Assembly: GCA_038503035.1 (NCBI GenBank)
Contig: JAVSML010025180.1
Span: forward strand, 248,001-312,000
Direction: 5' to 3'
Origin: Crocodylus rhombifer
Lineage: Eukaryota; Chordata; Crocodylia; Crocodylidae
DNA: 64,000 nucleotides
Shown here: positions 33,025 to 44,672 of the stretch, one piece after another
How positions within the stretch are numbered: the stretch's first letter is position 1
How the letters are laid out: every line of letters begins with the position of its first letter
Made by a program: the position numbers and the translations under genes
The notes under the pieces: generated by a model
What the model was told of the DNA's origin: nothing
The model's input: only the letters and a program-made list of their open reading frames with translations
The model's database searches: none

Positions 33025-35028
33025 CAGCAAAAAGGGATGAGATCTATTCCTGGGTTAGGCTCAGAAAGGATAGCAAGAAAGGTGATGTTGTGGTGGGTGT
33101 CTGCCATGGACCACCAGACCAGGAGGATGTGGTGGATGCGGCTTTCTTCAAACAGCTAGCAGAAGTTTCCTGATCACAAGTCCCCGTTCTTATGAGAGGC
33201 TTCAGTCACCCTCCCAGTCACCTCCTGGGAGTGCAATACAGTAGTGCGCAAGCAATCTAGGCAGATTTTGGAGACTGCTGGGGACAACTTCCTGGTGCAG
33301 CTGTTGGGGAGACCAACTAGGTAGGGGCTGTGCTCTTCTTGACCTGCTGCTCACAAACAGGGAAGAATTGGTGGGGGATGTAGAAGTGGGTGGCAACTTG
33401 GGCAGAAGTGAGCACGAGATGATTCAGTTCAGGATCGTGAGGAAAGGACGGATGGAGAACAGCAGAGTAAGGACCCTGGTCTTCAGAAAAGCAGACTCTG
33501 ACTCACAAAACTGATGGGCAGGATCCCCCCGGAGGCCAGTCTGAGGGGAAGGGCATCCAGTAGAGCTGGCTGCACTTTAAAGAAATCTTACTGAGCGCAT
33601 AGGAACAAACCATCCCGATAAACAGGAAGACTAGCAAGTATGGCAGAAGACCAGCTTAGCTTAAGAAGGGAACTTTTCAGTGAGCTAAAACACAAAAACG
33701 AATCTTACAATAAGTAGAAACTTGGACAAACAACTAGGGAGGAATATGAGAGTATTACTTGGGCATGCAGGGGTGAGATCAGAAAGTCCAAAGTGCAATT
33801 GGAGTTGCTGCTAGCAAAGGACATATAGGGTAACAAGAAGGTTTTCTGCAAGTATGTCAGCAACAAGGAGGATCATGGAAAGTGTGGGTCCCTTACTGAA
33901 AGGGGGAGGCAACCTTGTGACAGGATGTGGAAAAGTCTAAAGTTCTCAATGCCTTTTTTACCTTAGTTTTCACAAGCAAGGTCAGCTCCCAGACTACTGA
34001 ACCTGGTAGCAGTTTGGGGAGGAGGTGAGCAGCCAACAGTGGCAAAACAACAGATTAGGGACTATTTAAAAAAGTTGGACATGTAAGTCTGTGGGGCCAG
34101 ATGCAGTGCACCCAAGTGTGCTGATAGAGTTAGCCAAAGTGACTGTAAAGCCACTGGCCTTCTTCTTTGAAAACTCATGACAACTGGAAAAAGGCAAATA
34201 ATAATGCTTATCTTTAAGAAAGGGAAGAAGAAGGATCCAAGCAACTATAGACAGGTCAGTCTCACCTCAGTCCCTGGAAAAAACATAGAGCAGGTCCTCA
34301 AGAAATTCATTTCTAAGCACCTGGAAAAGGTAATTGGGACCAGTCAGCATGGATTCACTAAGGGCAAGTCATGCCTGACCAAACTGATTACCTGTTCTGA
34401 TGAGATGACTGGCTCTGTGGATGCAGGGAAAGCAGTAGATGTGGTATACCTTGACTTTGGCAAGGTCTCTTGCAAGCAAACTAAGGAAGTATGGGTCCGA
34501 TGAATGAACTGCAAGGTGGACAGAAAACTGGCTAGATCATCAGGCTGGAGCAGTGACTCCATGTTTAGGCGGCAGCCAGTATGAAGTGGAGTCTCCCAGG
34601 GGTTGGTCTTGGGGCTGTTTTCTTTCACTATCTTCATCAGCGACCTGGAAGGTGGGAGGGAGTATACCCTCAACAAGTCTGCAGATGACACCAAGTTGTG
34701 GGGAGTAGTAGATATGTTGGAAGGTATGGCTGGGATTCAGATAGACCTAGACAAATTGGAGGATTGGACCAAAAGAAATCTTATGAGGTTCAATAAGAAC
34801 AAGTGTAAAGTCCTGCAACGAGGACAGAAGAATCCTAAGCACCAGTACAGGCTGAGAACTGACTTGACTGAGCAACAGCACTGCAGAAAAGGATGTGGAG
34901 GTTACAGTGGACAATAAGCAGAATATGAGCCAACAGTGCTGTTGTTGCAAAGAAGGCTAACAGCATACTGGGCTGCATTAGTAGGAGCGCTGCCAGCAGA
35001 GTGAGGGGAGTGGTCCTTCCCTTCTATT
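33025..35028 (+). mobile_element. Decayed CR1 LINE (endonuclease to RT, 3' end missing)
   Basis: + strand remnants in CR1 order: EIYSWVRLRKDSKKGDVVVG with an endonuclease-like CHGPPDQED at 33035-33170; a linker with a FFCKYVSNKED-like stretch near 33840; RT at 34177-34503 with [33 protein letters not shown] and VVYLDFGK; a GVSQGLVLGLFSFTIFISDL-type region and SADDTKLWG at 34603-34917. Many stops. The homology stops near 35028 without the CR1 3' terminus. The subfamily resembles that at 13656-15045. Confidence 0.8.
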
Positions 35029-35029
35029 C

Positions 35030-35262
35030 GGTTTCCCCTTTTATTCCTCCTCCCTTCCCTGCTTTACCTTTTGTCTAATTTCTACCTATTTACATTCTCA
35101 CTGACACCCTCCCTCTTTTAGCATCTCATTCCTTGGAGTCTCAGAAGAGCAGAGACTCTCTATGCCTGAAGAAGGGTGATTGCCCCTGAAAGCTTGCTAA
35201 GAACTTTTTTCCAACTATTCAGTTGGTCTAATAAAAGATATCACACTTACTCAAAGAACCTT
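35030..35262 (+). repeat. Unidentified dispersed repeat 3' end
   Basis: CTGAAGAAGGGTGATTGCCC, then GAAAGCTTGCTAAGAAC and GTTGGTCTAATAAAAGATAT is a stretch I recall as recurrent in reptile genomes, normally at the 3' end of a retroelement. Only one copy is present here, so the call relies on recollection; I cannot name the family. Confidence 0.35.
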
Positions 35263-36280
35263 GCCATTTTAGGATTACAACATTCATAGATTAGTATCTA
35301 AATTTGATAGCCATTAGACTGCTTCAGGGGTAGCTGCATGGATTAATTTTAGATTGCCATTAAAATATCTTAATTGGGCAATCGTTCACAATGTGTTGCA
35401 CCGTCTGAAAAAAATCGCACCACACTCGCTGCCCTGAAAAATCGCATCACGGTTGCAACCTGGATGCTCTTTGATTCTCCATTTATGGAATTAGTGTCCA
35501 CATTTTCCATGAGGAATACAAATATGATTCAAAGAGGACCAAATCTTTGTTGGTAGGACAAATCCTGGCTGGGGCCAGTAGGGTTGCTAAAAATATATTT
35601 ATGCAGCAGGTCTGTATTTGCCCAGCCTTCCCTCCATTGCTCTTCAATGCACATATAGCTTCTTTATAACTCCTGCTCCGTGCCCTCAGCATCTCAGAGT
35701 TACACCACCTCAGGCAACGGGTAACTCTGGCCCATGCTTCCTTGCTTTAGTCAGTGCCACAAAGCTGAGAATGACCCTTGCAGTTCTTCAGCATCCCACG
35801 ATGCACTGCTCCCCGCCCATTCCACCCCAGGGTCCTGGCCCCCAGCCACAGCTACTTGCAGTCCCCCCCGGGGCAAGGTCTGGCCCTGCAGGCAAGGGGC
35901 AGTGTTAACCCTGAAGGTGCCACTGTTCTCAGCACCTCCCTACCCCGTGCATGCAGGACCCGGCACCTGCGGCACGTGGCGACAGGCCCCGCTCCTGGGG
36001 CCGCCCCCAGGGCCGGGCTAGGCCGGGCGCTGCCTGTCTTGGAGCGGTGCCCTTCACTATGCAAATCAGCGGAGGGACACGATCAAGGCCGTGCTCATCT
36101 CCCGCCTCTACGAGACCCGGGGTCAAAGGCAACCGGACACTCCTAGGGCGCATGCGCCGCCCCGACCCTCGGTTCGATCCACGCCTTGGCCCCGCCCCGC
36201 CCCCGCCGGAGCAGCAACTGGGATTGGCGGGCGGATTGTGTACACACACGAGGCAGCGCCAATGGGCGGCTGCCGGCGCC

Positions 36281-36288
36281 TGACGTCA
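36281..36288. promoter_or_regulatory. CRE/ATF palindrome
   Basis: Exact TGACGTCA between two CCAAT boxes (36259 and 36302), about 150 bp upstream of the candidate splice donor. CREB/ATF proteins bind this site in TATA-less CpG promoters. Confidence 0.75.
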
Positions 36289-36329
36289 GGCGGAGGGCCG
36301 GCCAATGAGAGCGGGCGGTTGTCAGACGC

Positions 36330-36437
36330 CGCCAAGCTTGTGCGGGGGAGCTGTGCTGGGCTCAGGCGCCGGGAGCTGGGTCCGGGTCCGCACCGCCGCC
36401 GCAGGGCCGCTCTCCGTGCCGGGCCCACCGGCACCTG
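36330..36437 (+). other. TFDP2: Candidate non-coding first exon (TFDP2-like), donor at 36438
   Basis: GC-rich segment downstream of the CRE/CCAAT cluster ending CACCTG|GTAAGG, a consensus donor. The start is a guess; no initiator or transcript evidence is visible. A reading frame crosses it but has no recognised domain, as expected for a 5' UTR exon. Confidence 0.35.
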
Positions 36438-36960
36438 GTAAGGACGCGCCGAGCGCCGCGGCGCCCTCGGAGCTGCCTGCGGGCGCGTCCTACTCCCCGG
36501 CGCGGCAGGGACAGCGGCGCGGGCGGGCCGGGCCCTTGGGCTGACAGTGCACCGGGGCTCTGCGACGGCGGCGCGGCTGGGTTGGGCGCGGCGGGAGCAG
36601 GCGCGGCGGCTCTTCCTGCTCCGGGCCGGGTGGTGGGGGCGGGGCCTGAAGCGCCGGCGCCGCCCGGTCTTGGCCCTGCGGCGGGGCCAGCCGGGTCCTT
36701 CCCGACTCCTGGCGGCGGCGGAGCAGGCAGCGCCCGCGGTCGCTTTGCGCCGTCAGGGCCCCGGGAGGAGTTGGGCGTGGGCGGCTGCCGACGCGGCCTG
36801 GGGTCGGGGAAGGCTGAACAGCCCGTGGCTCGGCCGAGAAACGCGGCTCGGGGCTGGGTAGCCGCTCCTGCGCTGAGGAGGAAGTTGTCCGGCTGCCCAG
36901 AGCTTCACCCGCATCCTTGGTTCACCCTTGCATTGCCTGGGAAGCCAGGCCTGGCCTCTT

Positions 36961-39900
36961 CTTGAGGCGGCTCTGTCCTCTACGAAGGGCTTCGGCCTCC
37001 TGTGATGTCCACCTGGCTCGACTTGTGCCCAGAGTTGCCAACTTAATAGAAGAGTCAGCATAGAAAGGGGGGTGTTTGGGGGCCTGTTTAAGTATGCCAA
37101 AGCTTCTTTCTTCTTATTAAAGCAACTTGGCTTTCCTAAATTTGTTCCTCTTCAATAACTTAAATCTTCTTCCTTGAAAATCTGGTTACATTTAGCAAAG
37201 ATATTGTCTGGCAGTGACTGGGTCACACAGACATTGCACCTAGTTCTTAGAAATTCCCCTGTAACTGGCTCGTGAGCTGGAACTTGGATTCTGTTACCTG
37301 GCAAATGTGCCCTTGTATGCTAGAGTATGCTGATCCTGAAAGCAACTGCCTTCTCTTTAGGTTAGTTTGTGGCTAGTAAAACAGTTGATCTGGTGACTGA
37401 GCTTTGTCTTTCACAGTATTCGCATCAAGGTGATAGAAGTGAGTTTACCGACGAGTTATCTGAACTGCCAAATGAGGTTACTTGTTTGAATCCTAGCACT
37501 GATATTTTGTACATATAGACGCACTTAATGTGTGGAGCCCTTCCTTAGACTAGACTACTGGACATTAGTGCAATGCCTAGACAGCAACTTGATCAAGCCC
37601 TAAGGAGAAGGCAAAAAGTAGGGTGCCTCACCCTAACTGGTTCAGAGAGGCATGAGCTTTGGTAGGCAACTACCTACTTAATTCGGAGCATCTGATTTAA
37701 CTGACAGAAGAGAAATTATGTAATGGGAAGGAAGAGGCTACAACAGCAGAAGTGGTTACAAGAGGGGGATGACTTTTTCCAAAAAAAAAAGAGGGGGTGG
37801 AGGGAAGGGAATACAGAATATTTTCCCCATTCCCACCACTACCTCCCCAAGACAACTTTTGCTTGTTAACTTTAGACTGGGATGACCTCTTCTAGCGGAG
37901 ATGCCGATCACATGGTACACCTGTGCCCTAAAATAAGAGGGAGAAGAAAAATGGTAACACGGGAGTTCCTCTTCATAGGACTGTTGTATATTAGCTAATT
38001 TCTAAGAGCAATCTTGTATTCGGCTATAAAACCCTCAAACTTTTATAACCACTTCCTGTTTGTGCACAAAATCATTGCTGTAATACAAAAAAAGAAGAGG
38101 CAGTTAGACTTAAGTTATACTTCAGTGGATACAGTTTATAATCTTTATTAAGTTATACACCTGTCATTTATGTACTGCTGTTAACACAGTGCAATGCAAG
38201 CTTTCTGCCTATCTTGCTACTTGTAGCCTCAGCTGAGCAGTTCAGGTGTTAGTATATTAAATATAATCTATCTAATATACTATCTGATTATTTATTACAT
38301 AAAGTGGTTACCTTCTGATATCAATTGATGAGACAAAAACCCTGTATGTTCCTCACTTTTTTTCATCATTCATTTCAACATGAAGCTGAAAAATTCTGTT
38401 CTTCTAGTACCATTATTTAGATGCTTAATGTGAAGACCTTTTTCCTTGGACGATCAAGGTATTTTAGTGAATTACTGCACCTGTTAGAAAACTTCAACTC
38501 TAGTAATCTTGTGAAACTTATCCTGTTGTTTTGTTCCTGGTGGGTGCTTTTCTACACTAGAAGTTGTGTGACAGTTAATATGATTTGATATAATCTTTCT
38601 GCTCATCAAAAGCCTATTGCTAAAAGTATGGCAATTCCTAATTCCATTCATTTAGTTGTGTGAAGAAGCTTGCTTGATTTTTAGGCTGTCTATTACAAAC
38701 TGCTTCTAAGACGTTCAAGCAGAATGATGTTCAAAAGGTGCTTATTCTTATGTGAGAATTTATTGAATTTATTCTCTTTGCATACTTTTTGGAGCTTCTT
38801 GTGCACCTGGAAAGTCATGAGCAACCTCAGATGAACTGAGAAAGGTGGTGTCAGCTTCATTCTGCTGTAGAGGAGAATCTACTTACAGGAACAGTACCAA
38901 AAAAAAAAAAAAAAAAGCCATAGAGTGGTGTAAGGGAGGTTCCTGGAGAACTTGATCAAATTCAGTAAGAAGGAATAAAGAGGGGATATAGCTGGGAAAG
39001 GGAAACTGTTTAGCTAAGTTGTATGTCACATTTTTAACTGCAGTTGCTACAACTAAACAGGCTCAGATTAATTGGGATGGTTTTATTGATGTTTCCTTAA
39101 AGGTTTTGGCATTGCATTGACTTTATTTGCTTTCTAAATGTGTGGCAATGATTAGAGGAAAAATGCCTCATTCTCTATTGGCATAATTTATGGGATCTTA
39201 CTACTAGCTAGAGGGTTGTATGAGTAGACTTTTGTAGACTAGTAGGTAGTGGATACTGAAAAGTAAAGACAAACACATTTTCTCCTGCCATGAAACGTGT
39301 TCTTGAAGCTGGGCCTTGGCTGTATCCCCATAATGTTAATGCGAAGTCAACAGGCCACACAAGTCCATGCTTTCTTAAATGTACCTAACTTTGGCGTTTA
39401 AGTAATTCAGTGGAAAATCAGCTAAAATAGATTAGTCCCCTGAGATATACAAGTTAAATGAAACCTGGCAGTTTAAAAAGCTGGTAAGAAATATCAGTAT
39501 GGTGATTTGAGGTTTCTTTTCTAACTCTGTAAAAGGTGGGGTGCAGAAGGTGGTGGAAATACTGAAACTCTGAATCATCTTGGCTTTTACGCTTACAGTT
39601 GGCAACTAAATGTTTACGCTTGTATAAAACTGTCTTTTAAGAGAAATGGCTTAATAAACTTAAAAATACAGCTGTATTGTAAGAAGATGGTGAAAGATCA
39701 CTGGCCAGTGTCTATTTCTGTAGTTTTTCTGAAATAACATTTTGCCATAGTACCAATTTTTCTAGAAAATGATGGTCTTTAATAAAAAGCATTTACTGCT
39801 TCATGAAATGCAAGTTGTGTCTTGTGGTTTGTATGCTTTTACTAGAAAAATATAGAACTCTCTTTAATTGAAACTAAATCCTTATTTCAATTCAGTTTGA

Positions 39901-41470
39901 AGAATATTATAGAAAAAACTATTAAACTACTTCAGTACCGGGGTAGGACTTGGCATAAAATCAAAGCTTTCTCATTGGATATCTTAATTCTAGTAAGAAG
40001 TGTAGTTATTAAATAAAAAGTAAGAGTTTTATAAGAAGTGACTTCATCTGGTCAAATAGACTGAATTGTCAGAACTGAGAAATTCAGGCCTTTAGGTGCA
40101 GTTAGTAGAAGTAAGATTTCCCACAACCACTTGTCTATCAGAATTATTAAAAAGCAATTAATCTTGAGAGACTTCAGAACAAGTTCTAGTAAATTCCAGA
40201 AATAAAGACAGCCAGTTGAAAACATACACTGTATGCCTATAACAAGCTAGTGAAAGCTAGGATGCCAGCTGTCTAGAGCCACCTGTTTCAGTGTCTGAAC
40301 TGTTATCAGTTCAGACATGTCATTTCTGGCCAACTTGTTTTGTTGAGAAACTTTCCTGATTAGTTATCAGGAAAATATTTCTTGAAAATTAGCTTCAGTA
40401 GTGCCAGACTTTTGGTCTAAATGTTTCGGTCTGAACCTCTAAATGTTTGTCACCAAGCAAATGTTAAAATAATCAGCTTGCATTTAGCTCGGATGACTGT
40501 AATAGAAAATCAAACCAGGTTTGATACTGTTCTAGAAAACAAACAAACACCCCCCCCCCCCCAAAATAGCAATATCTGTACACTTTCTACTGCCCCATAT
40601 TGCTATATTTTTTTTCTTTTAATTATACAAGATGAAATTTCATGGGTGCTTTATGAAACAGTCATGAATGCGTAGTTTGAGAGGGCTTGCATGTGAGCAG
40701 GTGCCTGTACCTGGTACTGTTAAGACAGTAACTTCTGCATGTACCCAGAAGCAGAGTTTTATGTTTTCTGGGACACTTTATTGAGAAATATAAGATGCCT
40801 TGTAGTGTGAAATACGGTGGAAAATATAAGGTGGCTGCTGAGTGAGGATTTTCAGGATTGTGAGAGGCAAAGACTTTTTCAATTTTAAGCATTGAAACTT
40901 CAGATTCAACTAATGTGTTGGTAGGTTGACCATATTTCCTTAGTCTTAAAACAGGACTACCTTTCCCCAGTGCCACTGTAGCATACTCAGCTGAGTGCAC
41001 CAGAGAGTAACAGTCTGGGAGCTGCCAGGACTCCAAAATATTGACTTTGGTTCTATTTCTTTTGCAAGTGCCTGATTTTTTCTTCCCCAACATCTTCTGA
41101 CATTAAAAATTCTTCTTGGGTTTTATATTGAATGCATGTCTCCAGTTGACAATCTGTGCTTCATTAGTGCTGGTCTATAATTTGATAGTGCTATGAGTGC
41201 ATCAGTGTCTGGTTTTGGTTTTTTTTGGTTTTGTTTTTTTTTTTAATTTCTTTTAGAAGTTGCTTTTATATTTTTTTTGCCACTCTGATCTAATGTATTT
41301 AGATAGCCACTAAGCCCCATTGTTGCCAGTGTCTAAACCAAAATCTCAGTGCCAACGTTTTGAGCTTATATCCATCGTCAGACACTCCTATATCAGGTTT
41401 ACCATATGTAAGAAAAATAGATTTGATGTGCACTATGTGCATGACTGGGAACATCTTCTATGAAGCTGTC
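36961..41470. other. Presumed first intron of the downstream gene, repeat-poor part
   Basis: AT-rich DNA with A runs (38899-38917) and a C run (40551-40562) but no transposon ends, tRNA or exon I can support. I looked for TFDP2-like coding starts and DNA-binding segments and found none. Confidence 0.4.
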
Positions 41471-41478
41471 TCAGATGT

Positions 41479-42280
41479 GAGGGGTTTTCAACCCTTTTTA
41501 ACAAGTATACCCCTTCTCTCAAAGTTTCTGCCTGGGTACCCCTTTATATATATATATATATTTTTTTTCTAAGGGGGGGAGCAGATCATGGCCCCCACAG
41601 TAAGGGAGGGAGTGGGGCCGGGACTGCACTGCCATGGTGGAGCATGGGACAGAGCCGTGGGTGGATCGTCCGGGGGGCTGCCCAGTCAGGGTGGGGTGTG
41701 GGACTGAGCAGTGCAGGGAGTGGCTCCTGCTGCTACACGTACCCAGAGAGGGCATGGAGGTGTGTGCCCCCAGATCCGTGCGTGGGGTGAGGGTGAGCTG
41801 CTGGTGCAAATGGGCCAGCACCGGGTTCTTCCCTGCGGAGAACTGAGCCAGGCTTCTCTCAGGGTTGTGGGGGCTACAGTGAATTCTGGAGTGGCGCAGC
41901 CCTTCCTGTAGCTCCCTTCCAGTACTGCTGCTGCTGCTTGCCCCAACCACAGTTTGGTGCAGCCCTGGCCCCAGCCTATGTGCAGATCCGGAGGCATATC
42001 TCCCCATACCCTCCCAGGGTGCATGCAGCAGCAGGAGCTACCCCCTGCACAGCTCAGTCTGGTGCCCTGCCCCACTACCTCCCCCACTGGGGCCTCAATC
42101 TGCACCCCCACAGGCACCCTCCCTCACAACACGCTTACCAGCTGGACCTGGCTGCTCTCCTGGCCACCTGTGCTGACAGTGCATGCATGTGGCATTTATT
42201 GGACATAGTCATTCTGTGCATCCCCTACAACCTTTTTAAGTACACCTAGGAGTACATGTACCCCCGGTTGACAACCATTT
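41479..42280. mobile_element. hAT-like element with GC-rich core
   Basis: Left end GAGGGGTTTTCAACCC, right end GGTTGACAACCATTT, imperfect inverse repeats. A (TA)n run lies at 41545-41561. The core is GC-rich with overlapping spurious frames on both strands. No matching flanking octamer. Confidence 0.45.
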
Positions 42281-42288
42281 GTCTATAG

Positions 42289-42507
42289 CAGTGAAGGAGC
42301 CAACCTTTTTGGTAGGTGGGCACCCCCTCCCCCCCCAAGTGCCACCTTGATCCCTCTCCCTTACCAGATCTGCTGCTTGGCTTTCTGCTCCCAGACCAAA
42401 TTGCTGCTTTGCTTTCTGCCTTGGCTCTCTTGCCTGATCTGATGTTCATTCTGCTCCCATCCCCATCTGCTGCCTGTCCCCTTCCTCAGGCAGGGTGACT
42501 ACCCCTG
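42289..42507. mobile_element. hAT family A element, copy 3 (inverted)
   Basis: CAGTGAAGGAGCCAACC at the left, GGGTGACTACCCCTG at the right. Its inverse aligns with 198-462 and 27962-28168 (repeated GGGAGCAGAAAGC words). The flanking octamers GTCTATAG and TTGTAGAA are poorly matched. It abuts the preceding element. Confidence 0.5.
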
Positions 42508-42519
42508 TTGTAGAACACA

Positions 42520-43635
42520 TAAGTAATCCTTTTTTTTTTTTTTCTTTTACTGTAGACAAATTAATGCTTATTTTTCTCTAAGAACACAATTTATATATAC
42601 CACAGATGTGAGTTCTCTTGCTTAATCTGGACTGTATTTTGTCATTTGTAGCTAACTTTGTAGACTTCCTTGATGTTTCTGTCAATATAATGTCAATCTT
42701 TGATATTCATTAAACCTTTTTAATAGCATCTTTGTCGTAATTTTTTAAGGCTCACTATATTGGTGCTTTCAGACAAATTCTGTTTAGTACTGAAACAACA
42801 CCCTTGTAATGGAAATAGGTGCCTGGGCTACAGCTCTTCCAGTAGTCATATGCTAATAGCTATAACTGCTGTGTGCAGGATCTCCTTCTGCACTGTTGCT
42901 CAAACAGCTGTCCCTATTTTCTCTGAAAGTGGACAATTTTGTTTTCTTTCTCTCTTTATTTCTCAGGTACTCCAGAACTTTGTATCTGCATCCACTAGAT
43001 TTCTTCCTGGCTTGTATTCAGTTTTATAAACTATACAGTTGTTACAAGGGAAAATTTTTAGAGGGGGAGCTGTTTGCCTGGCCCCTTTTGGCAAGAACAG
43101 TAAATTGCCAGTTTATATTGGCCATCATAAAATAGTTAAGCTTTTTACATCTAGAAACTGAAGCCATAGCTGCCTTTTCTATATGAGTATATTGACATTT
43201 AGTTCTTGTAGACATGTATAAAGTCCTTGGAGGTACCTATGAATAGCCAAGTATCTGTAAACCTGTGCCTCTTTAATGCCTTAAATGTCTTGGATTTTTC
43301 AGAAAGGCTAGGGAGGGATTGGACATCCTTATGCTTTCTCAAGCTGAGGTTCAGCAGCTGAATTGGGTGGATATTTCCCTACTCAAGTCATAGTTCTGAG
43401 GAATTTTTATATCCTTTCCTTGTCTTGGAGGTGGGCATGTAATTGGTGGTTTCAGTCTTGCTGCAACTTACCTGTTCATTGTTCTGTTCTCTTTCAAATA
43501 GGTTGTTTCTGTTGTAGAGAGGTTTGTTCTGGTCCTTCTTCAGACTGTATTAAGCCTCTGGCCATGTTCTTACTGTCTTTCTTCCAGATAACAATGTTCT
43601 CCGTGTAGACTGTAGTACTCTATTCACTACCAAAA
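42520..43635. other. Intronic or intergenic, nothing recognised
   Basis: AT-rich, with a T run at 42531-42544. No exon or transposon ends identified. Confidence 0.4.
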
Positions 43636-43639
43636 TCAT

Positions 43640-44025
43640 ACTTATAGGGCTGGAAGGGACCCCGAAGGATCATTTGGTCCAGCCACCTGGATGAGCAGGA
43701 AAGACATCTGGGGTCAGGTGACTGTCCAGTCTTCCCCTGAAGACCACTAAGGCAAATGATTGCACCACCTCTTGGGGGAGCTTTTTCCATAGTTTGGACA
43801 CCCTGGTTGTAAAGAAGTTTTTTTTCCTAATGTTCAGCCTGAAACTATCTTCCAGGAGTTTGTGGATGTTGTTTCTAGTTTTCCCCCAGGACATCCTGGT
43901 GAACAGTTGTTCACCAAGCCCCTGCTGTATACACCTCTGATATAGTGGTAAGCCACAATCAGGTCCCCTCTCAGCCTTCTTTTCTTTAGGCTGAAGAGTC
44001 CAAGATCCCTCAGCCTCTCTTCCCT
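43640..44025 (-). mobile_element. CR1 3' fragment, divergent subfamily
   Basis: The minus strand encodes [20 protein letters not shown], later [20 protein letters not shown] and VFRGRLDSHL, the CR1 ORF2 C-terminus. The left edge reads GGGCTGGAAGGGACCCCGAAGG, the 3' end of a different subfamily. A frame break lies near 43880. Confidence 0.8.
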
Positions 44026-44633
44026 CAGATGTGAAGCTGGCAGCAGCGTGGATTTGCCATGGCTGTTCATCCTAGCTCCGCTCATCCTGAGGTGGCCACC
44101 CTGATTTGCACACCCCCCCCCCCCCCCCGCAGGGACAGTTCTGCTCTTGAGCTTTAGCACATCCTAAAATGTTGTTGTCTTCTAGTGAAACACTTTAGGT
44201 GCCAATATAACCAAAGTGGTAGTATGTGGAATCGGTGCTTTTTGAAAAGATATTTTGCCAAAATGTTGTATCCAGGGCAGAAATGATATGTGCTATCAGC
44301 TTCATTCTGTGTTTCTGTCCTGCTAACTAATGGCTGATTGATTTGGATGTGTATGTAAGCTAAATGTTCCAGCTCTTTCTACAATGACTTCCAAGTTTTA
44401 CCCTCTCTGTTCTGCTTGCAGTTGTTCCCAGAGCTATGAGCTTACTTGCTCCTGTCTTACTTTAAATTGTAAGGGAACCTTTTTTTGGGGGGGGGGGGAC
44501 GGGTGTTGTGGGGTGGTTGTACTTCTAGCTCTGTCCAGTACTCTGAGGGTGCATGTAAACCAGACTAATCTACTGTGCAGTAAAACATCACTATGTAACC
44601 GAGAGCTGAGTCCTGCAGGCTGTCCTGTGCAAC

Positions 44634-44672
44634 TGGGAGATAGGTCCCTTCCGACCTTAGAAACTATGAAAC
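44634..44672 (+). mobile_element. CR1 3' tail in + orientation abutting an inverted CR1
   Basis: GATAGGTCCCTTCCGACCTT, then AGAAACTATGAAAC is the CR1 3' terminus read on the + strand. It is followed at once by the minus-strand copy at 44673, giving a tail-to-tail pair. Confidence 0.55.

Larger units (their letters stand above)
35935..36960 (+). promoter_or_regulatory. TFDP2: CpG-island promoter, probable TFDP2 promoter
   Basis: About 1 kb of CpG-dense sequence, unlike the rest of the window where CpG is depleted. Elements visible: GC boxes in 36189-36208, inverted CCAAT (ATTGG) at 36223-36227 next to an E2F-like TTGGCGGGC, CCAAT at 36259-36263, perfect CRE TGACGTCA at 36281-36288 and CCAAT at 36302-36306. 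No TATA box. A GTAAGG splice donor at 36438 supports + strand transcription. In human, GK5 is followed downstream, in the same orientation, by TFDP2 (E2F dimerisation partner 2), so this is the expected 5' end of that gene. Identity is by synteny only. Confidence 0.7.

Noticed and set aside
34177..34917. Host protein-coding gene between GK5 and the CpG island
   Set aside because: The frames are CR1 reverse transcriptase with stops.
36305..36965. Open frames across the CpG island (79-127 codons)
   Set aside because: Overlapping GC-rich frames in several phases with no domain; first exon and intron of a promoter region explain them better.
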